This document shows positions 14,995-23,244 of a DNA stretch of 64,000 bases, one piece after another (within the stretch, counting starts at the first letter, position 1; each line of letters begins with the position of its first letter). The DNA is from JAWLHU01 sp049324875 (lineage in GTDB: Bacteria; Bacillota; Sulfobacillia; Symbiobacteriales; Symbiobacteriaceae), in assembly GCA_049324875.1 (NCBI GenBank), contig JBMONC010000049.1, positions 1 to 64,000 on the forward strand. The letters run 5' to 3'. The position numbers and the translations under genes are program-made. The notes under the pieces are model-generated. The model ran no database searches and was not told the origin of the DNA. It saw only the letters and a list, made by a program, of their open reading frames with translations.

Positions 14995-15885
14995 GCCGTC
15001 GCCCCCTTCGCCGCCACCTCGGGCCATTCCCTGATACGCAGGTCTTCGGACCAGAACTCGGGGTCGTCGCCCTTGATCGGCCCAAGGTGAGTCCGGGCCC
15101 AGACGGCGCCCATCTGTTTCACGAACAGAGGCACTCCGGCAGCCGCGCACTGATCCCGAATATCCCGGACCCAAGATAGGGCCATGGGCCGGGCCCTGGG
15201 GCCGCTCTCGCCGCCCACGATGACCCAGTGGATGGAGACTGGCTCAAACCCTTGGTCAGAGATGCACCGGGGGCAGGGCTTCCCGCCACCCTCTACCGGG
15301 ACACTCATGGAGCCACCGCACAGGGCGCACTTGACTGCCAGCCACCTAGACAGGTCCACCGGCCCCAGCAGCGGCTCCATGCTCAGGAACCGCACCGTCG
15401 CGGGCACCTGAGACCAGCCGCTGGGGCACATGTCGCTCACTGGGCAGCACAGGAAATACTGCCGCCAGTCGTTTCGGTGTCACCGTGGTCAAGTAGTCCA
15501 ACATCCGCCGCGGGCGCTTCGTCAACACCTGGTAGATGTGCCTGGGTGTCAGCGCCATCACAGCGAACACCCGGTCAATGAACTCGAGGGGCACCGCCTC
15601 ATGGAACAGGTCGGACATGCTGTTCACGAACACCATCCGGGGCGCCCGCCAGCGGAGGGGCTCCTCCAGCATCTCAGGCACCAGCCGGATTTCGCCGGTC
15701 CACCGGGCGCCCTGGGGCGTCATGCGGGTCAGGCCCTCGTAGGGCTGGCCGGGGCCGCTGAACCGGTGGGCCATCGTGGCGGCGTAGCAGTTGCGGCAGC
15801 CCTCGGACACGTGGCTGCAGCCCCGCAGCGGGTTCCAGGTCTCGCCCTTGTAGCCGGGCATGTGGGTCCACTCAATCGTCGTCAT
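14991..15885 (-). pseudogene. DUF5131 (phage Gp37/Gp68-like) protein, frameshifted
   Basis: ATG 15885 follows AAGGAGGTGA. The first frame reads IEWTHMPGYKGETWNPLRGC and CxxCYA (EGCRNCYAA), the iron-sulfur-like start of DUF5131 proteins, then VNSMSDLFHE and VLTKRP. Sense is lost around 15,440-15,480. A second frame (open from 15440 to 14991) supplies the rest: VRFLSMEPLLGPVDL, a Zn-like CxxC pair and WVIVGGESGP, both family hallmarks. A +1 shift would join them. Either the gene is broken, or the base call is wrong. Members of this family are common in phages and have no settled function. Confidence 0.75.
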
Positions 15886-15912
15886 GGGATCGAGTCACCT
15901 CCTTATCGAGCG

Positions 15913-16125
15913 TCAGCCAGCTGCCCTCTGGGGCTCAGTCATCCGGCTCATGGAAAACAGGTACAGACCGTGGTACCGCCGGCGGGTCCGTTCGTCGGTG
16001 GCCCCATCCCTGGCCTGCCGGGCCACCTCGGCCGCCCGGCGGCAGTGCCCATGGTCCAGCAGACGCTCGATCAACTGGTGCGGCGGCGGTAGGCGGCGAA
16101 ACCAGTCGGCGTCGTAGTGGTCCAT
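15913..16125 (-). CDS. Small phage protein, helical, unknown
   Basis: 70 aa, basic, with a His/Arg-rich central helix. No membrane segment or motif. Lies between the DUF5131 gene and a zinc-ribbon protein. Confidence 0.5.
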   Translation of the reverse strand: MDHYDADWFRRLPPPHQLIERLLDHGHCRRAAEVARQARDGATDERTRRRYHGLYLFSMSRMTEPQRAAG

Positions 16126-16129
16126 GTCC

Positions 16130-16675
16130 TCACACCCCCCACAGATCTTCCTTCAGCCGCCGCGGCGGCTTTTTCCGTTTCCGGCCCGCCTTGGAGCCAC
16201 CCCCCGGAGCAATATCCCCGAGCGGCTGGCAGTAGTCGCCGGGCCCGGCGTTGCTCTGCGGCGGGGGCAGGAGCGGCGTCGTGATCCCGATGTGTGAGAG
16301 CCAGAACCCTGTCGGCTGGTCCTCCTCCCACCAGTCCTCCTCTGCAGGAGCCCAGCTGGGCGCCAGCGGCCCCTTCGCCCGGTTCAGGAGCGGGTTCCGG
16401 CGGATCAGCGGCCCCCGGTAGGTCGTCTCAACCTCCAGCACGTGCCGGGGGTCGGCGGTGCAGCGCCACTCCCCGCGGCCTGTGAGGACCATCTCCTCCC
16501 CGCAGAGCGGGCAGGCCATGTTTGAGGGACAGTGGCCGCCGGACCCGCCCCGGCCAGGGCGGGCGCCGGCGCTCTCTTCGATGCGGAATACGTGGCCCGG
16601 GTTCCTCCGGCAGGTCCAGCCGTCTGCGCTGGGGAGCATGACAGCACGGTCGATCGGGCAGATAGGCCTGGTCAT
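16130..16675 (-). CDS. Tandem zinc-ribbon-like phage protein
   Basis: 181 aa from ATG 16675, six bases after GGAGGTG. Two related Cys/His segments are present: CPIDRAVML...WTCRRNPGHVF (about 6-30) and CPLCGEEMVL...WRCTADPRHVL (about 55-80). They look like duplicated small zinc modules with the shared end NPGH/DPRH. The second half is Pro-rich with a Lys/Arg cluster near the end. It may bind nucleic acid. Confidence 0.6.
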   Translation of the reverse strand: MTRPICPIDRAVMLPSADGWTCRRNPGHVFRIEESAGARPGRGGSGGHCPSNMACPLCGEEMVLTGRGEWRCTADPRHVLEVETTYRGPLIRRNPLLNRAKGPLAPSWAPAEEDWWEEDQPTGFWLSHIGITTPLLPPPQSNAGPGDYCQPLGDIAPGGGSKAGRKRKKPPRRLKEDLWGV

Positions 16676-16766
16676 GGGGAGCACCTCCGGGGGAGAGTGG
16701 GGGACGGTTTATTCAGCAAGGGCCTCATCGATCTCAGCGGGGTAGCCGAGCTCCTCCCAGGTCCAC

Positions 16767-17729
16767 CTACGCCGCCCCCCTCTCCCCAGACGCCGCCTGC
16801 TCCAGGAACCGCTCCAGTGTACTGGGCACCCGGAGGAGGGCCCCGGCCGGGAACAGGATGCAGGTGGCCGGGTCCACCATCCCCACGCAGGTCCACATGC
16901 GGTAGGTCCGGCGACCGTCGACCCGCAGCGGCTCTGCCCAGTCGTCGCCGGGCTGCTCCGGCGCCCGGGCCACGTGCTCCAGCTCTCGCCGGACCACCGG
17001 CATGACCTGCGGGTCCGGCTGCTCGATCAGGATCAGGGTCCGGTGGGTAACCAGGGAAGCCCGGTGCTGGTCGTCAACCGCCCGCTCCAGCGTGGCGGCC
17101 AGGGCGGCAGTGTCGGCCTGCTCCTCCTCCCCGAACACGGAGAGCAGCTGCTCCTCGGTCAGCCGCCCGGTCTGGACCGGCTGGTCGGGGGCGGGCCACC
17201 CCAGTTCGGGGCCCTCGCCGGGGGCGGCGACCAGGGCAGGGGCGCCCGGGGAGACCATCTCCCCCTCCAGCACCTCCCCCACCGCCGAGGCGGCGGGGGC
17301 GACTGTCCGCTGGTTCTCGGTAGGCGGCTCCTGGGCAGAGATCTGGTCACGAAGCCGGGCCCTGACCCGGTCCAACCGCTGCTTCACGTAGATGGCGCTG
17401 GCACCAAACTGCTGGGCCACGATGGTGGCCCACAGGTCGCCGTGCTTGGCCTTGGCCTCCTCGGTGATGCGAACGAACTCCTCATCAGTGGGCCAGTTGA
17501 TCGGGATCCCCTTGGGCATGTCCTCCTGCACCTCCTGATGGATCTGTGGCATGATCAGCCCGCTCCGCCGCTCCCAGCCGCCAGAGGCCACCAGCTCGTC
17601 AACCAGGGCGGCAGCCTCGCTGGGAGTCAGCCGGAGGTAGGCCGGTAACTCCTCCTCCAGGGGCCAGCGGCCTGCTGCGGAGCGGTACCGCCGGAGCCGC
17701 TTGACCAACTCGCCCAGCCTCATGACCAT
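16767..17729 (-). CDS. Phage early protein, possible DNA-binding, unknown
   Basis: 320 aa; ATG 17729 is seven bases after GAGGTG. The N-terminal 130 residues have two helical segments that resemble winged-helix parts (LTPSEAAALVDELVASGGW; TIVAQQFGASAIYVKQRLDRV). A low-complexity Ala/Pro/Glu linker follows, then a C-terminal part with VDGRRTYRMWTCVGMV. No catalytic motif seen. Confidence 0.5.
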   Translation of the reverse strand: MVMRLGELVKRLRRYRSAAGRWPLEEELPAYLRLTPSEAAALVDELVASGGWERRSGLIMPQIHQEVQEDMPKGIPINWPTDEEFVRITEEAKAKHGDLWATIVAQQFGASAIYVKQRLDRVRARLRDQISAQEPPTENQRTVAPAASAVGEVLEGEMVSPGAPALVAAPGEGPELGWPAPDQPVQTGRLTEEQLLSVFGEEEQADTAALAATLERAVDDQHRASLVTHRTLILIEQPDPQVMPVVRRELEHVARAPEQPGDDWAEPLRVDGRRTYRMWTCVGMVDPATCILFPAGALLRVPSTLERFLEQAASGERGAA

Positions 17730-17753
17730 GGTCATTCACCTCTTCGTCGTAGT

Positions 17754-18152
17754 TCAGCTGGCCTGATCGGTTGGCGGGGACCAGCCGGCGAGCGCCAGAC
17801 GCTCCCCCCACTCGTCCATCCACTGCTCCTTGGCTACGTTCCGATCGATCACGCTGCCGCCCCGGCTGAAAGGCGGAATGCCCAGGACGGCCCTGCGCTC
17901 CCGGACGGTCGTGCGATTGAGTCCGAGCCGTTCGGCCACCCAAGTGTCCGGTCCCGTCCGGAGCATCTCGATGGTCAAGGCCAACGGTGGCCACTTCCGG
18001 GGTGGCGCCGCCCGAGGAGCAGGCGGAATCGTCCGCTTGAGGAGGCCCACGGCCGTCTGCAAGAGACGGGCTCGGTCCCCAGCTCGGGGGATCTCCTCCT
18101 GGAGTTCCCCGATGATCCGCTGAATGCGATCCTGGTTCACCGCATCAGCCAT
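17754..18152 (-). CDS. Putative helix-turn-helix phage protein
   Basis: 132 aa. Residues about 57-90 (LALTIEMLRTGPDTWVAERL then NRTTVRERRAVLG) resemble a helix-turn-helix of the resolvase/MarR kind. The remainder is basic. It probably binds DNA; target unknown. Confidence 0.5.
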   Translation of the reverse strand: MADAVNQDRIQRIIGELQEEIPRAGDRARLLQTAVGLLKRTIPPAPRAAPPRKWPPLALTIEMLRTGPDTWVAERLGLNRTTVRERRAVLGIPPFSRGGSVIDRNVAKEQWMDEWGERLALAGWSPPTDQAS

Positions 18153-18156
18153 GCGA

Positions 18157-18591
18157 TCACGCTCCCTGGCGATTCCGATCCGACTCCCAGTTGAACCGGA
18201 TCTGCACCTGGTTCAGTTGGAGAAGGATGAGCTGGCCCAGCATATCCCTCAGCCGCTCAATCGGCACCGTATCCACGGCGCTCCGTCCGTCCACCTCCAG
18301 CACGATCTGGAGCTTCGGGTCCCCCTCGGCGCTGGTCGTCATCGGGACCTTGACCAGCCGGCCGACGATGCCGACCTTGTCCACGTCCACCACGGGCTTG
18401 CCCTTGACCTCCCCGGGCATCGGCAGCCGCATGGCCATGGCGATGATCGCCCTCTCATCCAGGGCCTCCACCCGGCGCTTCCCGTCGCGATCCGGCGGCC
18501 AGAACACCATCCAGAGCGGCTCCCCAGCCACAGGGACCATCTGATACCCGTTGCCCAGCAGGCGCTCCCGAGCCTCCGTAAACAGCATCAT
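18157..18591 (-). CDS. Phage early protein, unknown
   Basis: 144 aa; ATG behind GGGAGGTAGGAC. Alternating strands in the middle (KPVVDVDKVGIVGRLVKV, KLQIVLEVDGRSAV) suggest a beta-barrel-like fold, ending in a Leu/Gln-rich helix (MLGQLILLQLNQVQI). No family recognised. Confidence 0.5.
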   Translation of the reverse strand: MMLFTEARERLLGNGYQMVPVAGEPLWMVFWPPDRDGKRRVEALDERAIIAMAMRLPMPGEVKGKPVVDVDKVGIVGRLVKVPMTTSAEGDPKLQIVLEVDGRSAVDTVPIERLRDMLGQLILLQLNQVQIRFNWESDRNRQGA

Positions 18592-18655
18592 GTCCTACCT
18601 CCCGTTCTACGTGGAACCTATTTCCAGGAACCCAGACTTCGCGGTGGCGAAAGGT

Positions 18656-19204
18656 TCAGGCTGACTGGGAGGCGATCCGGCTGAGGGTTCGCATCAGGGT
18701 GCCCCCTTCAGCAGCCAGCAGGGCGCCGGCGGCGTCGGCCACATGCTCCCACTCGGCTTTGGTCCGGGGACGGTGGTCCCCCCACTCGAAGCGCTTGGCG
18801 ACCTGCTCCTGGACATCTTCCTTCGCAGCATCCTTGCGGCCGGCGGCTGCCTTCTTGACCTCCAGGGGGGTGACCGCCTCCAGGGGTAACCCTTCAACCT
18901 CCAACAGCGTCGCCACCACTGCCGTCGCCATGCCCATAGACCGGTTGGCCCGGGCGCCCTGGGCGCCGCCGTTGGGCATCTCGGCGACCGCTCCCGCCGG
19001 CCGGAACCGGCGGATCACCTCTAGCAGGCCGGCGGCCAGCTGGCGGCAGCGCTCCACGTCATCGTCGGCGACCCGGACGCCCCGCTTCCTCGCCGTTCGC
19101 TCCGTGCGAATGGCTGTCGCATGGAGGATGGTCCGGCCCTGGGCCACCACGATGCCGAGGGCCTGGAACCCTACGTCGAGTCCGATCACGGTCGGCTGGC
19201 TCAC
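18656..19204 (-). CDS. RuvC-like Holliday junction resolvase
   Basis: 182 aa from GTG 19204, whose GTGA overlaps the upstream stop. IGLDVGFQALGIVV gives the first catalytic Asp of the RNase H-like fold, GAVAEMPNGG the Glu, and ATAVVATLLE / VTPLEVKKAAAG / HVADAAGALLAAE the remaining motifs with the last acidic residue. Length and motif order fit RuvC. In phages it resolves branched DNA before packaging. Confidence 0.85.
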   Translation of the reverse strand: MSQPTVIGLDVGFQALGIVVAQGRTILHATAIRTERTARKRGVRVADDDVERCRQLAAGLLEVIRRFRPAGAVAEMPNGGAQGARANRSMGMATAVVATLLEVEGLPLEAVTPLEVKKAAAGRKDAAKEDVQEQVAKRFEWGDHRPRTKAEWEHVADAAGALLAAEGGTLMRTLSRIASQSA

Positions 19205-19508
19205 AGGATCACCTCCTTCGCCTGCACGTGGTTCTCAATTGCCCGGGCGACCTCGCCAAGCTGCTCGACTGTGACGTCGGCAGGTAGACCAGCGCCATGT
19301 TGAGGCAGAGGTTGGCGGCCGCCTGTTCTATCTGGGTCCGGGCGAAGAGGCAGGAGGCCTTGTTCAGCTCTCCGCCCGCCTCGGCCAGGAGGGCCTTCTC
19401 ATACACCTGCTGGGCGGCGCCCATGTGGTCCAGCGATTCCTGGAGCAGCCGGTCCACATCCTCGTTGCCGGTCTTCAGGACTACAGTGGTGGGCTGGATG
19501 GGTCTCAC
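19201..19508 (-). pseudogene. Small phage protein gene with apparent frameshift
   Basis: The frame from 19508 reads well (DRLLQESLDHMGAAQQVYEK, then IEQAAANLCLNMALVYL) and then turns into a Ser/Arg-rich nonsense tail. In another frame the sequence continues as DVTVEQLGEVARAIENHVQA and stops with a TGA that overlaps the ruvC start, as every other junction in this series does. One or two missing bases near 19,280 would restore the gene. Helical protein of about 100 aa, unknown function. Confidence 0.55.
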
Positions 19509-19840
19509 GCCACACCCCTCCCTTCACAGGCAGCCATGCTGGTCAGGGCGGCACGCAGGAACATGCCGACCGTGGGGCGATGGCCGGACGGGATGGAGTT
19601 GCCGAACAGGTCTTCTCGGACCCCCTGGGGCATCCGCTCCCAGGCCTGCTCAACGGCGTACCGGATCTGGCGCTCGGCCGCCTTGTCGGAGGTCCCGAAC
19701 TCCCGGCCCACCCGCAGGTACAGCCCAGTGATCTTCGTGTCCGGGTCGGTCTGCAGGAGCGTCAGGGCCCGCTCCATGAACCGGAACCCCCTGAGGTTGA
19801 CCGGGACCGCCATCTGCAGGAGCACTCTGTTGATGGTCAC
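19505..19840 (-). CDS. Stand-alone Spo0A C-terminal (DNA-binding) domain protein
   Basis: 111 aa. The chain aligns in my reading with the effector domain of the sporulation regulator Spo0A: VPVNLRGFRFMERAL in the place of its VPAHIKGYQYLREAI, then LYLRVGREFGTSDKAAERQI and RYAVEQAWERMP matching its AIRHAIEVAWSRG helix, then LFGNSIPSGHRPTVGMFL matching LFGYTVNNTKGKPTNSEF. The receiver domain with the phosphorylated Asp is absent and the protein begins right at the effector domain. It would bind DNA without phosphorylation control, acting either on host sporulation genes or as a phage regulator. Coupled to neighbours by 4-bp overlaps. Confidence 0.8.
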   Translation of the reverse strand: MTINRVLLQMAVPVNLRGFRFMERALTLLQTDPDTKITGLYLRVGREFGTSDKAAERQIRYAVEQAWERMPQGVREDLFGNSIPSGHRPTVGMFLRAALTSMAACEGRGVA

Positions 19841-20076
19841 GCTGCTCCACCTCCTTTCTCCCGCTCCAGCAGGACCATGTCGCCCTGCACGTAGGGCGTT
19901 CCCCGTCGGCGGGGCTGGATCACCTTAGGCTGTACCAGCACCAGACCGTTGTCGGCGAGGAGGGCGGCGAGGTTCTGCAGCCGGTTGGCGGTGCGGGCCA
20001 CCACCTCAGGATCGGCTCCGCCTGCCCGCAGTTCGGCGGCCAAGTGCGTCAGCTCGCTCTGCAGTGACCGAGTCAT
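19837..20076 (-). CDS. Small phage protein, unknown
   Basis: 79 aa from ATG 20076 (ATGA overlap with the upstream stop). Two helices (LTHLAAELRAGGADPEVVAR; RLQNLAALLADNGL) and a basic tail. The long upstream frame extension is not translated. Directly precedes the Spo0A-like gene. Confidence 0.55.
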   Translation of the reverse strand: MTRSLQSELTHLAAELRAGGADPEVVARTANRLQNLAALLADNGLVLVQPKVIQPRRRGTPYVQGDMVLLEREKGGGAA

Positions 20077-20426
20077 GCCACGCCCCTCCCCCCACCACCG
20101 CCGAGCAGGGCTACAGCGGTCTCCAGGAACTGCTCGAAGGTCGGCCCCCGCCGCACCCGGCTGCGGATGGGTCGGCCCAGGGGCTGGGCCAGCGCCTCCC
20201 AGTAGGCGGCGGTCGCCTTGCTCGGGTTGGCGGCGGTACGGATCTCGCCCTTCGCCCGGAACCCCACCCGCTCGGGCAGGGGCTTGCTCCTGTTGTGGGC
20301 GCTCCACCCGTGGCTGGCCACCCGGCAGACCCGCCGGAGCGGCACCTGCAGTTCGCCGGCCACCACGCACAGCGGGAGCCCACGGTCCACAGCGGTCAGA
20401 ATCTCGTAGTCGGTCACTCGGCGCAT
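20073..20426 (-). CDS. Phage protein with helix-turn-helix-like start
   Basis: 117 aa; ATG 20426 lies seven bases after GGAGG. Residues about 5-40 (DYEILTAVDRGLPLCVVAGE then VPLRRVCRV) look like a helix-turn-helix. The rest is basic. Could be a small regulator; no family recognised. Confidence 0.5.
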   Translation of the reverse strand: MRRVTDYEILTAVDRGLPLCVVAGELQVPLRRVCRVASHGWSAHNRSKPLPERVGFRAKGEIRTAANPSKATAAYWEALAQPLGRPIRSRVRRGPTFEQFLETAVALLGGGGGRGVA

Positions 20427-20428
20427 GC

Positions 20429-22069
20429 TCATCCCTCCAGCTTGCGGAACACCAGGACCACCTCACCTGCCGGGAGGAGGACCGGGCCGCCGTTCTTCTC
20501 GGGCTTGCGGGCGTTGATCCTCACGAACGGCGAGACCTTGGATACCACCCTGCCCTCCTCCACCTTGGAGGTCAGGGCCAGCGCCTGATCGTGGTAGATC
20601 CAGCCCACCTGGGTCATCAGCCGGATCGTGTCGCCTACCAGGTTGACCCGGGCCTTGTCCCGCCGGTAATCCTTCAGGACCAGGATCGCCAGGCCCCCCG
20701 GTTTGACCAGGTGCAGGCAGTGCCAGTAGATCAGGGCCATCGTCTCCAGGTACTCCATGCTCTGCCACTCGGTCTCTGGGATGGTCTCTCCCCGCTTCAG
20801 GCGGGCGATGAGGGCCAGGGCCTTCTCCATGGAGCCGTACTTCAAGTTCCCGACGTTCCGCCGGTCCCGGCGCGTCTTCTTAACCCGGGCCTCACCGCTG
20901 TAGTTGGTCATCGCGGAGCCCTCGCCGAACTGGTGGGCGCCACCGTCCTGGCGGATGTCGCCGTAGGCGGGGCTGGTGACGACTGCGTCATATCCTCGGG
21001 GCAGGTTGGCGAAGGCGGCGCAATCCTGGCCAAACACCTTGCCCTCGGGAGCAGAGGCAATACGGGACTCTCCATAGACAGGGCTCGTCACGACCGCATC
21101 GTAGGCTGTCCCCATACCCCGTTCAACAGGCGGCCTGCCGTCGCCGTTGATCCCCTCCAGGGCGATACCCCGACCGGTCTGGGTAGGGCCGAAAGGTGGA
21201 GAGGAGACCACGGCGTCATACCGCTGCGGCTGGGCCTGGGCACTGTTGGGTCCGAACTTGTACCCGTCATGACCTGCCGCCTCAACGCGGCGCCGGCGGG
21301 CCTCAGCATCCGAAGCGGCCGGGCTCTGGTTCAGGGAGTCGGCGAAGGGTGGGCTGGTTAGGATGGCGTCGACGCCCGGGTTGTAGTTGGGGTCCATCAT
21401 GGCCCGCTGACCGTCGCCCATGTGCCAGTTACCTTGTACATACTTGGGGTCCATGGATGCTACCAATCCGTCCTGCCCCAGAACTCCGTGCCCCTGGTTG
21501 ACAACCTTCCGGGCCCATGTATCGTGCCGGTTCGGGTCCAACTCGCCCCGTTCGATGGCTGCTTGGATTCGTTCCACCCGACCGTCAACCCGACCGGACC
21601 TTGGTGCCAGCGCCTCCCCGTAGGGCGGCGATGTGACCAGCATGTCGGCGGGTCCGGCGACCAGTTCCGGGAGCCTGCGAGCGTCTCCGTTGATCACCCG
21701 GATGGATCCCGTGGCGCCCCGCCTGGCCGTCAGGTCGGCGTTCTGCTGGGCGATCTTCGCCCACCGCTGCTCCAGCTCGATCATCACCACATGCCGGCCC
21801 CGCTCGGCGGCCTCGACCGCCGTGGTGCCAATGCCTCCCATCGGGTCAAGGATGGTCTGCCCCGGCTCGGTATAGGTGTCGATGATGGCGCCTGCCACGT
21901 CGGGCTGCATCTTACCGGGGTGCTTGACGCTCTCGGGCACGTACCGTCGGCCCCGCTGTTCGGCGATGGACCGTTGCCCGGTTAGCCAGAGGGCGGTGTC
22001 CTGGGTGAGATCGGGCGGATCTACGGGCGGCAGGGGCTCTCGCACCGGCTTGGGCTTGTTCTTGACCAC
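20429..22069 (-). CDS. Phage DNA amino-methyltransferase with five SPP(Y/F)-like motifs
   Basis: 546 aa from GTG 22069; sense continues upstream to a possible CTG start at 22129 just after the previous gene's stop. The SAM site is ILDPMGGIGTTAVEAAERG (about 70-88), followed by VVMIELE. The catalytic motif TSPPYG occurs at about 151, and similar motifs recur downstream as TSPPFA, SSPPFG, TSPVYG and TSPAYG at intervals of about 35-95 residues, each with an acidic or polar context. The end (WHCLHLVKPGGLAILVLKDY) is the usual last strand of such enzymes. It should methylate cytosine-N4 or adenine-N6. The repeats are unusual. Confidence 0.8.
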   Translation of the reverse strand: MVKNKPKPVREPLPPVDPPDLTQDTALWLTGQRSIAEQRGRRYVPESVKHPGKMQPDVAGAIIDTYTEPGQTILDPMGGIGTTAVEAAERGRHVVMIELEQRWAKIAQQNADLTARRGATGSIRVINGDARRLPELVAGPADMLVTSPPYGEALAPRSGRVDGRVERIQAAIERGELDPNRHDTWARKVVNQGHGVLGQDGLVASMDPKYVQGNWHMGDGQRAMMDPNYNPGVDAILTSPPFADSLNQSPAASDAEARRRRVEAAGHDGYKFGPNSAQAQPQRYDAVVSSPPFGPTQTGRGIALEGINGDGRPPVERGMGTAYDAVVTSPVYGESRIASAPEGKVFGQDCAAFANLPRGYDAVVTSPAYGDIRQDGGAHQFGEGSAMTNYSGEARVKKTRRDRRNVGNLKYGSMEKALALIARLKRGETIPETEWQSMEYLETMALIYWHCLHLVKPGGLAILVLKDYRRDKARVNLVGDTIRLMTQVGWIYHDQALALTSKVEEGRVVSKVSPFVRINARKPEKNGGPVLLPAGEVVLVFRKLEG

Positions 22070-22130
22070 CTTGGGCCGCTTCCGCTGCTCGGGCAGATCG
22101 TCCCAGAGCGTCTTCTGAATGGCTGACAGT

Positions 22131-23141
22131 TCAGGTCACCCCCGCTGCTCCGGGCTTTGGGCCGTCCCGGAACTTGTTGTAGATGTAGTCGTACTCGCCC
22201 TCGTCGGGCTGGTCCCGACGCAGGATCACGTTGGATCGGTTCCCACCTGTCCCGCCCCCGGCGGTTGCCCGTTTGCGGTTCGGATCCTCCAGGTAAGCCC
22301 GGGCCTGGTCCCGAGTCCGGATGTCGGGTGGCAGTTCCCGGATGATGCGGGCGCCGTACCGTGGGCTGGGCGGTTTGCCGCCCGAGGCTCCCCGGCCTGT
22401 CTCGTTGACCGCCTCGATGACCACCTGCCATTCCCGGCCCGTCTCCAGACATGCCGCGAACAGAGTTTCGAATGCGGTGTGGGACAGCCAGCGGTCCAGC
22501 TCCGCGTTCCGGCAGGCCTCCTCGTACTCCCGGTATTCCGGGCTCCGCCGGGCCGCCTCGATCGCCGGCAGGTCGGCACTGCCGTGCTGTCGAGCCGTCT
22601 GCCCCGGCTCTGCCCTGTTCGCTCCTGGCGAAGCTGTTGTCCCGGAGGTCGGCACTCCGGCGACAGTCGCTCCGACTGTTCCCGCCGGCAGGTCGGCACT
22701 GCCGTGCGATGACTCAGGGGGCGAGGTGGGCGGATCCTCCTCTGTCCCGGAACCGGGAGGCGGTGGGTACTGGCTGGTCTTGGGCACGTACTCCATGTTC
22801 TGCCACTCCAGCCAACGGGGGAACGCATAGTAGGGGTTGCGGTCAACCTCGTAGGTGACCAGTTCGAACCGGGACCCACGCAGTTGGTCGACCAGGCCGT
22901 GGAACATCTGGGCGGTCTCGAGATCGCTAATCTCCAGCCCGTCGAATGCTCCCTCCCGCAGTTTGCTCGGCCGGGCCATCCCCCGGCCCAGGCGGTCGGC
23001 CCGGGCGATCAGGGCGACCAGCAGCAGCCGCTGCATGGCCGTGAGGGTGCAGACCGTTGCGTCGTCGAACAGGGCGGCTGGGATCTGGTTCTGCCAGGGG
23101 GCCAGTGGTCTACCCCTGGGTCGTGTCGGTGCTGTTGCCAT
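22131..23141 (-). CDS. Phage replication initiator (replisome organizer-like)
   Basis: 336 aa. The N-terminal 120 residues have the winged-helix layout of phage replisome organizers: IPAALFDDATVCTLTAMQRL, then LRGSRFELVTYEVD and WLEWQNMEYVP. A long Pro/Ser/Thr/Gly-rich linker follows (about 125-185), encoded by DNA containing three iterons (see 22564-22706). The C-terminal part is helical and Arg-rich (about 190-260). It probably binds the phage origin inside its own gene and recruits the host helicase. No helicase or primase gene is seen in the window. Confidence 0.7.
   Translation of the reverse strand: MATAPTRPRGRPLAPWQNQIPAALFDDATVCTLTAMQRLLLVALIARADRLGRGMARPSKLREGAFDGLEISDLETAQMFHGLVDQLRGSRFELVTYEVDRNPYYAFPRWLEWQNMEYVPKTSQYPPPPGSGTEEDPPTSPPESSHGSADLPAGTVGATVAGVPTSGTTASPGANRAEPGQTARQHGSADLPAIEAARRSPEYREYEEACRNAELDRWLSHTAFETLFAACLETGREWQVVIEAVNETGRGASGGKPPSPRYGARIIRELPPDIRTRDQARAYLEDPNRKRATAGGGTGGNRSNVILRRDQPDEGEYDYIYNKFRDGPKPGAAGVT
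22564..22706. repeat. Three iterons, putative phage replication origin
   Basis: GTCGGCA occurs at 22572-22578, 22648-22654 and 22692-22698. Each is centred between inverted arms: GGCAG/CTGCC for the first and third copies, CCGGAG/CTCCGG for the second. The first and third share 23 identical bases. The arms differ while the centre is constant. The location inside the linker of the initiator gene is that of lambdoid origins. Confidence 0.6.
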
Positions 23142-23244
23142 GGGGCGGCGCCTCCCCGTGGTTCGAATGGTGGTTGGGTGATGTTTATTTAGCCCTCATT
23201 CCCGGCCCGGTGGGCCGGGGGTGTTGTGTAGATCGTCTAGTTTC

